Shown: positions 1 to 12,400 of the stretch, piece by piece
Layout of the letters: each line of letters opens with the position of its first letter
How positions within the stretch are numbered: position 1 is the first letter of the stretch
From: Oryzias latipes
Lineage: Eukaryota; Chordata; Actinopteri; Beloniformes; Adrianichthyidae
Length of the DNA: 64,000 bases
Direction of reading: 5' to 3'
NCBI RefSeq assembly: GCF_002234675.1
Contig: NC_019866.2
Coordinates: 19,017,311-19,081,310, forward strand
Notes under the pieces: generated by a model
The model's input: only the letters and a program-made list of their open reading frames with translations
The model's database searches: none
What the model was told of the DNA's origin: nothing
Position numbers and translations under genes: made by a program

Positions 1-67
1 GAAGAACCATTCTTGTGCTGATACCTTTTTTGACATATTTTTGTAAATCCCACTTTTTTTTTTTTCA

Positions 68-330
68 AAGTGCACGTTAAAGTACCACTATCTGTCACAC
101 ACCTAGGTGTGCGACATTTGTTCTACGCATTTAACCCCTCCCCTGGGGGAGCGGTGAGCTGCAGACACAGCCGCGCTCTGGAACCATTTGGTGGCTTAAC
201 CCCCCCAATCCAACCCCTTACTGCTGAGTGTCAAGCAGGGAGGCATTGGGTTTCATTTTTAAAGTCTTTGGTAGGACTCGGCCGGGGTTTGAACCCACGA
301 CCTTCCAGTTGCAGGGCGGACACTCACGTT
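68..330 (-). mobile_element. tRNA-derived SINE, minus strand
   Basis: On the minus strand GGTTCAAACCC (about 289-299 on plus) is a good RNA polymerase III B box. It is followed by the fish-type body GCCTCCCTGCTTGACACTCA and CTGTGTCTGCAGCTCACCGC, ending near CACACCTAGGTGTGTGACAG. The A-box side is truncated near 330. Confidence 0.7.
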
Positions 331-344
331 CTTCAAGTTATAAC

Positions 345-600
345 ATGGCCTCAATAAAAGTAGGTGGTCTCACGTCAAACATTTGAAATGTTTGATTAAC
401 CGATTCTCCATTTTGTCAGGACTTCCAAGAAGCTCACTTTAGCGAGAGTCATAGCAACATTGACTAAGACCGACTCGGACCGATCACTGATTACTGACGT
501 CTTCTGGCTCCAATATTGACTTAATTTAGCTGGAGCAGGAAGTCAGCCATTTTCTATGGATGACGTCACACTCACTCAGTCAAATTCTCCTATACAGTCA
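345..600 (-). repeat. Dispersed family 2, minus-strand copy
   Basis: Read on the minus strand it starts TGACTGTATAGGAGAATTTG and carries GGAGCCAGAAGACGTCAGTA and GTTAATCAAACATTT, the same order as the copy at 22384. It is a partial copy, cut near a SINE at 68-330. Confidence 0.65.
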
Positions 601-3299
601 AAAAAAATTATAAACTGTTCATGTTTCTGTTTATTTATACACACAAATACATATTTATATATATTTTATATTGAAATATTAAAACATTTTGAACAGAAAG
701 GGATATTTGGTTTAAAAAAAAATTATTTCTGATAAACAAACTCACTTTAAATGCCTAAACAGCTCAAAAGAAAGGTAAATAACAGAAAGTGAGATGTTTA
801 GTTATGTCAAGAGTTTTGTCATTAGATTCTTTCGGCTTCAGCTTTAAAACTCAAACACATGTTTTTTTTTCCCTTTGGATTTAAGAAACTGCAGCTGAAA
901 TATAGGATTTCAAAATAACTGTTACAAATTAACAAAATGTTTGCCCTCCATACCAAAGTATTAATGATGGCATTTCAGGTGTTCAGTGATTTATAACTGG
1001 TATCTTCTCACCTCCAGTTCTGGCCAAAGCTTCTGCTGCTGAGGCTTCACTTCTATCAAAAACGTTGAAGATTTTGCCGTCTTACTGACACACAACCTAC
1101 AGCACCAATGCCTCATCTCACTGCGAACCGCTCGCGACTGGAACAACAGTTTTGATAGTTCGTCGAGTCCACACTGCTTTAAACCTGTTTGGAGCTGATA
1201 TGTTACTGTAAAGCACTTAGCAGAGCAACAGTTTCTCAGAAGCAGGAGATAAAGGTTTGGTTTTGTGTGAATTGACACCAATGGCTGTGATATCAGGCTT
1301 CCTCATCACTGTCTAATTATAGTCATCTTTTTTCTTTTTACAACCTCATTTCCTCATCTTCTCCTCCAGACACACTTGTTTTACATCTAGACCCTCAAAA
1401 TCCAATACAACCTCTTTATTTTCAATGTTTCACAAGCATGACATAATTTAATAACATTCATTAGATTTCTAAGATTTTTAAATCTAATTCTACATGACCA
1501 GATTGTTACTTTGCCTGCTATCACTAAAACATCTCCATCTATGTTTTAGAAACATTTTACCAAAGAAAGTTTAGTGAAAGGAAGTGAAGTTTTCCAAGGA
1601 AATAATAGTTTGTCTCTCTTGTTTTCTACTTTTCCTTCTTCTGGCTCAGTTTCCTCAAAAACTAGTTAATTAGGACACGATGGTCAGTGTGGATCCAAAA
1701 ACGGAAGAAAGTTCCCTTCAAACAGAACCTGCATTTACTTTATTCAGATTTTCCTTTTCTCACTCAAATATTCCAATGCCAAAAAAAAACTAAATTTCCG
1801 GAGCTTAGAAAAGATTTTTGCTCAAAGATGAAGAAATTAGAGGAAGGCATTTGACATTTGAAAACCCCGTTTCAGGCATTAAACTGGATTTTACTGCAAT
1901 ATATCTCAGCTTTATGTTCTTTTGTACAATCTTTAATGTGTTGTTAAATAATGGAAGTAATTTCTTCAGCTTTTGCTTAAGGAGACTAAGGAACAGAGTG
2001 AAGGAAAAACAGGATCATCTCTGATTAGAAGATAAAGGTTATTTTTAGCTCAGATTAGAAAACTTTATATGGTTGCAAAAGTATTAAAAACAACAACAAC
2101 AACAATAAAGAATATTAATCTATTTTTAAAATAAAATCTTTGCTAATTCCCTTTTCAAATTTTTACTTTGATATTGAAATGAAAGTCTATGTTACAAACG
2201 TTGCAGCTAAAACATTTAACGTGACGAAAACACATCAGTCCGTCATGGAAGAAATAAGATGAAAAAAAGATTTCAACATAAAATTAGGGACACAATTATT
2301 GCAAAAAAAGACCAAAATATAATTTACTTTTTACCAATGCAGCAATATACCTAATAGATATATATATAATATTAAAACATTAAATTAGATTTTAACATAT
2401 AAAAACGACAAAAACTTTTGAAGTTGGTGGAAACATTCCACGCCTTTTTTTAAGAATAATTCACTGTACAACTACAAATGTTTATAGCAAAAGCCTGTTT
2501 ATGCTTTTTGTGTTTTTACATACAAGATTCAAAATCTTTTTTTTTTTTTTTTTGCCAATTTTCCTGGTGAGACAATAATTACAGGCCAAAATTCTAATAA
2601 TTCCCAGCAGAAAAAAAAAATGTTTTTTTTTTTTTACAAATATGGCATTAATGCTCTTCTATGGAGATTTTTTACTAAAGATTGTGATGAATGAAACTTC
2701 TACTTTTACAGATAGTTTATAGAAAAACACATTTTGTGATCAATGAAAAACATGTTCTAAAACTTCAGAGCAAAACTATAAAACTTTTTTTTCAAAGGGC
2801 ATAAATGCGTTTCAGTTGATTTACTCTGAAAATTGGAGACATTTTGTGGTGACTATAAATAAAACCAATGAAAGTTTATCCACAGATTTTTCAGTTGTAG
2901 GAAAATGTGCAATATTTCACCATAAACTCCATCCATTTGCACCAGCAGAGTATTTACGCATTGATGTGTGAATGAATTCATGCATGTGTTTCTGTGTCCC
3001 TGCACATCCCTCTCACTGGACCCCATTGTGTCCTCTGCACCTGTGGCAGGAATTCCAAACATTTTGAAATTCCCAGATAAAAGCTCAGCGATGACAGTTA
3101 GTCAGAAGCTGATTAAAAAAAAAAGTCGCTGTTGGAGAAACAAGAAAATGTTTTTCATCCTTGAAAAAAAAATCTCACATTTTTCACCTCGTCTGTCGAT
3201 CGTTTGCACTGAGATTTCAATCTGATTCAGTTCAGTCCACTGAAAAAAATGAGGACATCTTTGTTGTATCAACGCTCCTTGGCAGCTTCTTTCCCTATT
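600..3299. other. Intergenic, no recognised gene
   Basis: AT-rich DNA with poly-A/T runs. Frames at 991-1281 (minus) and 1818-2024 (plus) match nothing I know and lack splice or composition support. Confidence 0.5.
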
Positions 3300-3565
3300 A
3301 AATTGAGCAACCGTTATAAGGAACTTTTACTTTATTTATTTAATTTTATTATTATGCATAACCTTATGTCGTAATAGTGTACATAAGTATTACTTTTGTA
3401 TTTTTTTGCACATTTTGTGTTTGTATTTTTTTTGTATTTTGAACACCCTTCATTCTTTTGCACATTGCTGTTGTTCTTCTCTTCTTTTTTTTTTTTGCAC
3501 TGAACTGCTGTAGCAATTGAATTTCCCCAACGTGGGATCAGTAAAGAGTATCTCTATCTCTAGAA
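3300..3565 (+). repeat. LINE/SINE 3' tail fragment
   Basis: The end CAATTGAATTTCCCCAACGT followed by GGGATCAGTAAAG and TCTCTATCTCT repeats is a familiar teleost retroposon tail with a short tandem terminus. No coding part remains. Confidence 0.5.
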
Positions 3566-4252
3566 AGAACAGCAGAGCAGAACGAGCTGTAGTCTGCAAC
3601 CATAAAGGAATGTTCTGAGATCTTCTTTCAAACAGCTGTTTCCTCATTTTGAGCCTCTTGTACCCTGATGTGCAGCGGCCAGGTACCAGGTTAGCACCAC
3701 TTCTCACGTGCTCTGCATCTGGATGGTGCCTGCACGCATGGAGGAGCCCTATTGGAGGGTGTGTGAGAGGTAGATGGACCTCTGGAGAGGACTCTTTTGC
3801 ACATTTGCAGCTTTGCAGGAGATGCATTTCTACTTGCAAAGCTACATGTTTGCAAGACAACAGGGCGCAAGGCTGTTGTCAAATTACCAATATGTTATTT
3901 TCAAGGTCAGCTATCCATTCCACCAATTGACTCCTGTTTGAATGAATAGCTGACCTTAAGGAGACATTTAATTAACAGAGAAGATCCTACAACATTTTTA
4001 GTTTTTGTTCCCGGAAAAAACAGCATCAGATTTATGGGCAAGAAGAAGAATTATAACAAAAATCTGCCAAACAATTTCCTTTCAAGCGACGTTCACTTGT
4101 CACTGATGTTTGTGATGACACATTAACTCCCTGCGGTGTCAGTGTGACGAAGTCTAGTTTTTCCACTGTCGCACCTTTTATCAACCTGTTGTGCTGCTTT
4201 AAAAACACAATCAACGCACCTGGGACGCCTGTGCGTCTTGGTGGGTTTTCTT

Positions 4253-4680
4253 ACCTGAGACAGATGCGGCACAAAATAAAATCCAAGTGTGATCCAGCGA
4301 TGTCTGTTGCTGGAGACGTCTAACTTTTTTTGTAGGTTAGTAGCTAAGCTTCTCCAGCAATTTGTGGATTCGCTTAAAAAATAAAGAAGTTGTCCGAAAC
4401 AACAATAAAAGTTAAAAAGTCAAGTTGTTTGCATTTCTCAAGAAAGAACAGAAGTTGTGGAAGAAAGAGGACAGCGCATGGTAGCTGTGCCCCGACCTGT
4501 TGCTTGTGATAAAGTCTGAGTGAGAAACTGAGAAGGCGCGGGGAGAAGAGCGGAGGCGGGCGGGTGGTGCGCGCGAGCGAGTGAGCGCACATGGAAAAAA
4601 CGAGCCGCAATGAAGGCAGCGCGATAGTCAGCCGCCGCCGCCGGAGCGGGAGTGTTCATGGACGATTCTATTGTTTGATG
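4253..4680 (-). other. CpG-rich block, possible minus-strand first exon
   Basis: GC- and CpG-rich DNA at about 4530-4650 (GGCGCGGGGAGAAG, GCGCGCGAGCG, GCCGCCGCCGCC) stands out in AT-rich spacer. On the minus strand a strong donor CAG/GTAAGAAA occurs at 4253/4252. Together they suggest a promoter and a (perhaps non-coding) first exon of a gene running left out of the window. No protein was recognised. Confidence 0.3.
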
Positions 4681-5187
4681 AATAATTACTGACAAAACCA
4701 GCCCAAACAAAAGAAGGTAGTTGTTGTTGTTTTCCATTTCTTTATCCTTAACGTTTAATCTTATGTCAAACTATTTCTATCATGTCACTTTAGTTCCATT
4801 ACTTCACTGAAAAAATAACTATTTCAGCCATGCACACACACTGAATCATGGAAATGGTGACCACAAACCCTCAAAAAGTTTTTCTCTTATTTTTTGTTGT
4901 TATGTTTTCTATTTGATATTCTGTACATTGCCAGCAATGACGTATCTGAGGGGAGGCAGTACAACCCAAGAAAGAGAAGATCTCTGTCTTGATTTGTGGT
5001 GGATCTTATTTTCAAACCATATAAGGGAAAAACAAGGTCAAACATGCCTAATTGTTCTATTATAACCATTTTAAACCATTAGAAAATTGTTTATACCGAT
5101 TTCTGAGCCAAATATTAAGAAAGTACACTCAATTTCTGCACCACCTACATTGAAAACAGAGGATTCATTGACGAGAAGATGTATGTA

Positions 5188-5285
5188 GAATAGAATAGAA
5201 TAGAATGCTTTATTGCCATCACACAAGGAGCATTGCGAAAATAGAGGTGGCCATCATGTCAAGGTGCATGTGGAATCATAAAAAT
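5188..5285 (-). repeat. LINE tail fragment with AATAG repeats
   Basis: Tandem AATAG units lead into AATGCTTTATTGCCATCACA, the reverse complement of a common fish LINE tail. It is a short remnant only. Confidence 0.45.
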
Positions 5286-5395
5286 AAAGTATTTTTTCTA
5301 TGTGTGCATCCTAGAATGCAACAGTACGTTCATATGTAAACACACATGTTTACTTTAGATTTCTTTTTATTCTTCAGCCAAAACTCACCTTCTCT

Positions 5396-5652
5396 AAAAA
5401 CCAAGTAGCACACTTGAAGTTTATTTTATAGTACACTATACTTGAGTATAAGTATGGCACGTATACTGTAAACCTTGTACGTGTAGTGTAGAAAGTATAC
5501 TAATTGAATACTTCTTTAGACTAAATTGGAACAGTTCAAGTTTACAATATATACATACTATATAACAAGTAAATTTCAAGTATACTTCCTCACTTTTAGT
5601 ATATACTAAGCATACTTGCAGTACACTTAAACTGACAACTTTTTGCTAAGGG
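5396..5652. repeat. Small inverted-repeat element, first of a tandem pair
   Basis: It is rich in GTATACTT/AAGTATAC motifs, shares AGTAGCACACTTGAAGTTTA with the copy at 5819, and ends TTTTGCTAAGGG. The left inverted end is decayed. Confidence 0.6.
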
Positions 5653-5818
5653 TTAGTGCAAACATTATGTTTGTTAAGAACCTTTGGTGCTTAATGTGAT
5701 CTTTAACAAACTAAGTTTCAGAATTTTTGCAAAATCTACAACCTAAAATTTAAATTTAAGTCCCAGTTAATTAAAGCAGGACAACAGGTTGCCTTTAACA
5801 TGTTTTGATTAAGGCTGA

Positions 5819-6043
5819 CCCTTAGCAAAAAGTAGCACACTTGAAGTTTATTTTATTAAGTAGCCTATCCTTGAGTCTATCAAGTATATGTGTGCGTAAG
5901 CAGTATGAATACTTCTTCAGACTAAAGTGGAACATTGAAATTTACAACATATAGATGTTATATAAAGTATACTGCCGGACACTTGTAGTATATGGGCTAA
6001 GTATACTTGTAGTACACTGAAATAGACTGCGTTTTGCTAAGGG
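5819..6043. repeat. Small inverted-repeat element, second of a tandem pair
   Basis: It starts CCCTTAGCAAAA and ends TTTTGCTAAGGG, a perfect 12-bp inverted terminus, with 225 bp in all. Its body is related to 5396-5652 in the same orientation. Confidence 0.7.
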
Positions 6044-6295
6044 GGTCTCTGACTTTGTTTAACCACATCATCTCAGGAAATGTGTCCAAAATAGACCTCA
6101 GCATGACTAATCTGATGCAGAAAATTGGTTACAGGGCATTTTCAATCCGCTTCTACTCTAGTAAAACTACAGTAAAACTAATTAACTGCATTTATAATTT
6201 CTAGGTCAACATTGTGGTTCATTGACTTTTACAGAGCTTTCTTTAGAATGTGACCGTCTGTGTTCGCTCGGCACCGAAAGCGGAACCATTATCAT

Positions 6296-6305
6296 GTCAC
6301 GTGAT
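6296..6305. promoter_or_regulatory. CLEAR-like E-box upstream of ap5z1
   Basis: GTCACGTGAT lies about 140 nt upstream of the ap5z1 start codon, in a locally GC-richer patch that is the likely promoter. It matches the lysosomal CLEAR element GTCACGTGAC, bound by TFEB/TFE3, at 9 of 10 positions. Binding is inferred, not shown. Confidence 0.5.
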
Positions 6306-6445
6306 TGCAGTCAGGACCTGATTAGCGACTGCACTGTTTACCTTTTAGCAACACAGAAATGTATTTTCTGATCCTAACTTCGTTCTTCGCCATCATCTCT
6401 AAGCTGTCTGATTCTTAGTATTTTTTTCTATCTTACTTTTTAAAA

Positions 6446-9400
6446 ATGTATTCTCACGGGTCAGAAAGCCTGATTAGACAAGCGAGGTAAGGAAGCAGGT
6501 TTTACTTCTTTAGCAGTGTCTGTCTGTCTGTGTGCCTCGCGACTTTTTATTTTATTTTGATTTGTTTGCTAAAAATCCTTATAATCATGTTAAAGCTAAA
6601 CATTATTAGCAAGTACGTTGATTGCTTCATGTTAGATCAAATTCCTTCCCTTCATATTTGTTCTTGTTCTTTTAACCAGGACTACTGTGGGGATATTATT
6701 CTTTATTACATGTTTGCCAATTTTACTGTGAAAAAGCTCAGTTCTTCTTCTACTTCATCCTGAACTAAAGAAGCTTTTAGACATCTTTGTCTTGTAACTG
6801 TAGCGTTATAAATATTATAGGATCGTAGTGAAAATATGGTTGAATAATGATTTCAATTTTAAATGAATTTAAACCAATAAACCCTGGTTACATAAAAAAA
6901 TGCTCCCTGACACTAAAACTAAAGGAAAGGTGAAACATTTATGTATGGAATTATTTATCAATTTGTTATCAAATAACTGTATGTTTTTTTTTTTATATAT
7001 AATCTTGCCTGAAATGACATCGATCAAGAGTTGTGAATAATCAATATTGAATTTTCTTGAGTAAAAATTGATTTGATTTTTGGTTTATTCTTTAATTATT
7101 ATTTTTTTGTCTAGCCCTTCATCTGAGAAAGAAAACATTAAATCAGTTTTAAAAAAACTGTGTTTCTTATTTCTTTAATCTAACATAGTTATGTAAAATA
7201 AAGGTCCAAAGGATTCAAAATTTCATAGGTTTTAGGATTTTTCTGATAAATAAAACCATATTTTTATTTTTTAAAAGATTAGATGACGTTTTTTATTTTG
7301 CAGAGAAATTCAAGACTCTGAGCTGCAGAAGTTCTACATCCGGCTTGTAAAGTTGCTCCAGTTCAAGGAGGTCAGCCATGAGTTGTTGGACTCCCTGCAT
7401 CGGCTGTACCTCATCCTTTCCGCCAACAAGTACTCCAGAACGTAAGAACTTCCTCTCCATCTCCCCAACAGGGCTTGGAATCCTGGGTTTGGTATTTCAT
7501 GAATTCTTTGTGCTCAACAGTTTCTGCTACTTTGAAGGACGAAATGATTGGTTCTTAATCACGACTCAAGTGCATCTTTATTTACAAGTCACCACTGACT
7601 ATTAAATTCAGTATTTAGTCAATGTTTGTGTTATTTTTTAGGGAAAAAAAACATTTTTCAGATAGTTTCCATTGCATAAGTGATGGTAATTACTTTAAGT
7701 TGAATAATTAATCATTTGAGTCATTGTTTATGTGAATAAAGTTTTTCATAATAAAATAAAACTTGTTTTCAATGTTAAACTGCTTTTAATCAAATTGATC
7801 CAGTATTTTAGCAAGAATTCCCCCCTTCAGATTATTTCTATTTTACCAACCTTAAACTGTTGTCTACCTTTAAAGGGCCTATATCACGCCTTTTTTAAAC
7901 CTTTAAGAGTATTATATCTTCTTATGAAGTATGAGTTATTTTCCTACCAGAAAGTAAGACGACTCGATATCTGAGACACCGCCAGTCTCTCCGTGTAGGC
8001 GCCGCCCCCCATTTTATGAAGTCAACCTAGAGGCGGCCTCGCCAACGTGTCTGCATTTTGCCAACGAAAACAAACAAGCTCCAAACTTTTGAGAAGATGG
8101 ATCTGCTTATTGTGCATATCAAATGAAAGAGTTTGAATGGTCACCGCTAGCTCAGCGGAGAAAGTGTGGGTGTGTGTGTGTGTGTGTGTGTGTGTTAGCC
8201 TGGGGGTGCTGCTGGCAGCGCAGACTCTCCCTGGAAGGGACTGTTCCTCACTCGTCTATGTCACAATGTGAGAACCCAATTCTTTGGTGGATCGGGAGGG
8301 GCTGAGGCAGAGATGCCTCAATGGATCAAAAATACCTCTTTGGGGTTGTTGTTTTTTGTGAGGAATTTACATTAAAATACACGTTAAAACCTCAAAAAAG
8401 TGAATTTTGGATGAAATAGGCCCTTTGAAGTCTGTTTGCCTCTCTGCTTCATAGTTAAAATGAATTCCAACATCAGAAGATCATTCTTTGTTTAGCTTTG
8501 TTGTTTGAATTTGTTTGGAGGGTTTCAGGTATTCTATAGTGCTTCATTCTGACTGTGGCTGATAAGCAGCCCACTAAATCCAAGCACTGAACACCAGTCG
8601 CTGATTTTACCAACACAGAACTATGATGGTGATGTTTGGGCTTTGATTAAAGGGCTTAAAGCTAAAACCAGGCTGCCTCTGCTCTGCAAAACAGATCAGT
8701 ACATCCAATAAATATCATGATTTTATTTCAATTACTTCAAGTTAGTTTGAAATATTTTGGAAAATTAAAGGTAAAGTAAACAGTTTAAAGGAGAGTTTTA
8801 AGAAAACATGCTTTGTGACAACTGCAAATGTTGGTTTGATCAGGATTAAAGCTGTTTCTGTGTCTTCTGAAGAGATTCATCTTTTGGTAATTCAGTTTGT
8901 GACTTTGTTTTTGCTTCACTGATTTCCTGTCTGTCACTATTATTTCTAGGCTGCCCTCAGAGCTCCAGCAGAGTCTGGTGTCGCTCCTCTCCTCACCCTC
9001 AGAGCAGCTTCAGGTGCTGAGTTCTGCGGTGCTCAGGGAAACACTGCCCCCTTTTGGTGAGGACAAGAACATCGGTCAGCTGAACAGCCATGCTGCTGGT
9101 CTGCTGCTCTCACAGGTGCTCTGGATTAAAAGCAAGAACTCAAAACAAAAATACAAAGGGACGTCGCCTCATTCCTGTCGTGTCTTTTCAAGGCCGGATC
9201 AAAGGATGACCTGCCAGACTTGTGCGCTCAGCTCATCCGCAGCCTGGAGATCCGACCGTCTGATGGTCCGGTTCCCTCGCTCATGCACACCCTGCCGCTT
9301 GTCAACAGCATCCTCACACATTGCCCAGAATGCCTCACTGCAGGTGACCGCAACTCCTCAGCTTTCTGCATGTTTGCTTTAAAATATGACATTTTTTTTC

Positions 9401-12400
9401 CACACCTGTAGATCACCTCACCTTGCTGAATAAAAAGCTTGTTGATTGGCTACGCTATGCAAGCATTGTGCAAGTGGGTGGGGCCTCCTCTGGGGGATTC
9501 TTCTCAGGGTCCAGGTCTCGCCAGGTGAGCACTTTAAAGTTGATGTTGTGACAAATTGACGAGCATAGAGGTCTGTTACATATTTGTGTGTCATCAGCCG
9601 GCGCCCATAGCAGAGCTGGACGGGACGGTGTCGGGGGATTTCTTCACGGTGCTGTGTGTGGGGCAGGGATTCACAGAGGACCAATGGATGAACGTTTATT
9701 CCTTCTCTATGCTGCGCCACTGGCTTCTCACCCACCACTGTGTTTCCAATGACAGCATGGTAGTAGATACCGGTAAGACCACAGCCGCCATTTCTGGGGG
9801 GGGGGCATATTTATACATTTTGACCTCCTGTTGTAGCTTTGATCTGAAATTATCTTGTGCTCCATGTTCTGCAAAAATCAGGAAAAAAACAAGTAGCACT
9901 TTAAAGTCTGGGCCCCTGTTTCGTTTTTTTAAAGTAACTATTTTTGTAAAGTAAAAACTTTACAAAAGTAATGACTAGACATGTTTAGAGAATGTTTAAA
10001 GACCCACTCCGATCATCTTTTGATATTTTTTCAAAGCGTTCCCAGTAGTCTTTTAAATAGAATTTGTTTTCTGCAGAGCCACACTTGTCAGAAACCCACT
10101 TCTGAATTTTGGGTGGGATCCTTGACGCAGAGTCCTCACTTTTGGAGCTATCAGCCGTACAGTTTTGAGCCAGATGTCTGCGCAGACAGGGAAAATGAAT
10201 CTAGTTTTCTCCAAGTGGATGCATCCAAAATGAGCGGAGCAGGGAGCTTGTGGCCCTACATAGAAAATAAGCTCTTTTTTAAACAGTATTTTTTTTCCTT
10301 TTCTCCTGATTCACTTCGATTTGAATAAATTAATACTCAGAAATGCAATTTTGAGCTTAGTTTTCTTAACATGTGTCCTCTGTCATGAGAAAAATGCCAC
10401 AAGAACATGTTAAAACCAACAAAGACACTATTTTCATCAGCGTGGGTCTTTGAAAAGTTCTCAGAACAGATTTTGCTCTCAGCAGAACTTGTAAGATCAC
10501 ATGTTTACCTTTGGGTGATGTGTGGAATCTGCTGCATTTTATTTTGAAAGTAAATCAGATTCTATGTCACACTTCCTGTCCATTCAATCTTATTTATAAC
10601 CATTCAAGCTACGTCTGTCTGAGGTGGGAAAAATGTGAACTGTAATAATTCAAACCCTTGACATTTCTGAAAACTCAGTTTGGCACCTTTTTAGTTTATT
10701 TATTTATTTACTTTGTGAGCTTCCACATTTATATTGTGAAAGAGGAAGGCTGTAATTCTCTGTTTTCATCGTCTCCAGCAAACAGGCTGCAGCTCAGCCT
10801 CTCCTTCTCCCACTCCCTTTCTAATGGTAAGAGTTAAAGGACTTTGCATGCACGCATCCCAGAATAATCAACAAACTCAACTCCTTTCTAAAACACACAA
10901 TCCTGATCAGATCATAACTAAAACCAGCTCTAACCTCTGACCTGCACTCTTTCTGGTGTTTGTGCAATTAGCCTTCACTTTAATCCACAGAAAAAAATGG
11001 CCAAAATGAATAATTTACTAACATTACTACATGTTCTACGTACTGATCTTAAACTTTTAACTTTACGACTGCTCTAATTGCAAGTAACTAAACATATTGT
11101 ACTGTGTGAAGAGTGAAAAACGGATTGTTCATCTTAATATTATATGCATGGCGTCTGAAGCATCTGCAACACTGAAATAGTTTCACTCTGCACTTGCAAG
11201 AATGAACCAAAGCACCAAGAAACGTTTGTCAGGGGGAGGGGCTATTGTCTGAAACAAACACTCACTATGAAGGCGTGATGGACAGTCAGTCATAGGCTAA
11301 GAGCACAGATTTGTGGTCAAAAATAAATCCTTTCAATCAGTCAAAACTGTAAAAACTGATTAAAAGACCCATAACAAAACAAAAAAAAACAATTTTCCTG
11401 CCCGTGGAGCCCAGGCAGTGGTTGAACCCTCTTGCGCTTCTCGGCTTGGCACTATCTTTTCAGCTCCACAGGGAAAACTCAAAACAAATATAATAACCAC
11501 AACCACAGTAAATGTAAAATCAGTTGGAACTGTCCACTACACCTTAAGTTGAATCCTGTGTGGTTGTAACTGAATGACATAAAGAAGAACATTGACTACT
11601 CCTGCCGGTCTTTAATGTGCCGCCTCATCCTCCTTCCGCACATTTAACGACAAGGCCGGTTTCCAACCTTTGCTTAATTTTTCCTCTTCTTATGTGGATC
11701 CATGCTGCATGCTAAAGACACAAACCCTGGTTCATATCACACAATTTAGCTCTACTCCACCCAATGATCCACATACCCATATTTTTGGCACTATAAGCGC
11801 ACATAAGGATCCGTCTATTTTTGAATTTCTGTTATTCAAGGCGCACCGAACAATAAGGCACATTATACAATACAAAAGAGTCGGAGATAAATCAGATCAC
11901 TTTACAGCACCGACCAAATCATTTTATATAAATTATATTTTTGTAAATACTCAATGTAAATGACAGTCTGCATGCATTTCATGTCACTAACCATTAGAGT
12001 ATATAATAAATGTCATTGAGCAAAGCTCCTAAAGATAAAAGTAAAACCTGTTCCATATAAACAACTGAAAATAGTCATTTGTTGAGTTTGCTGCATAAGG
12101 AGGTCATATTTAGTGAACTCAAAAACTATTCCAATCAAAAACACCTCAATGGGTCAAGTTAGATTTGAACATAGGACCCCTTATTTTGTAGCAGCTTCAC
12201 AATTCTTGCATCCATTGAATTTATGAGTTTTTGGAGAGTTTCTGCTTGAATTTCTTTGCAGGATGTCAGAATAGCCTCTCAGAGCTGCTGTTTGGATGCG
12301 ACTTGCCTCCTACCCTCATAGATCTTTTGCTTGAGGATGCTCCAAAGGTTCTCAATAGGGTTGAGGGCCGGGGGAGGATGGGGGCCACACCATCAGTTTA

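Noticed and set aside
4330..4350. CTACTAAC branch-point-like motif on the minus strand
   Set aside because: No pyrimidine tract and acceptor follow it at a suitable distance.
4438..4737. 99-codon minus-strand frame over the CpG block
   Set aside because: Low-complexity composition follows the GC-rich DNA and no protein family was recognised; any exon here is more likely non-coding.
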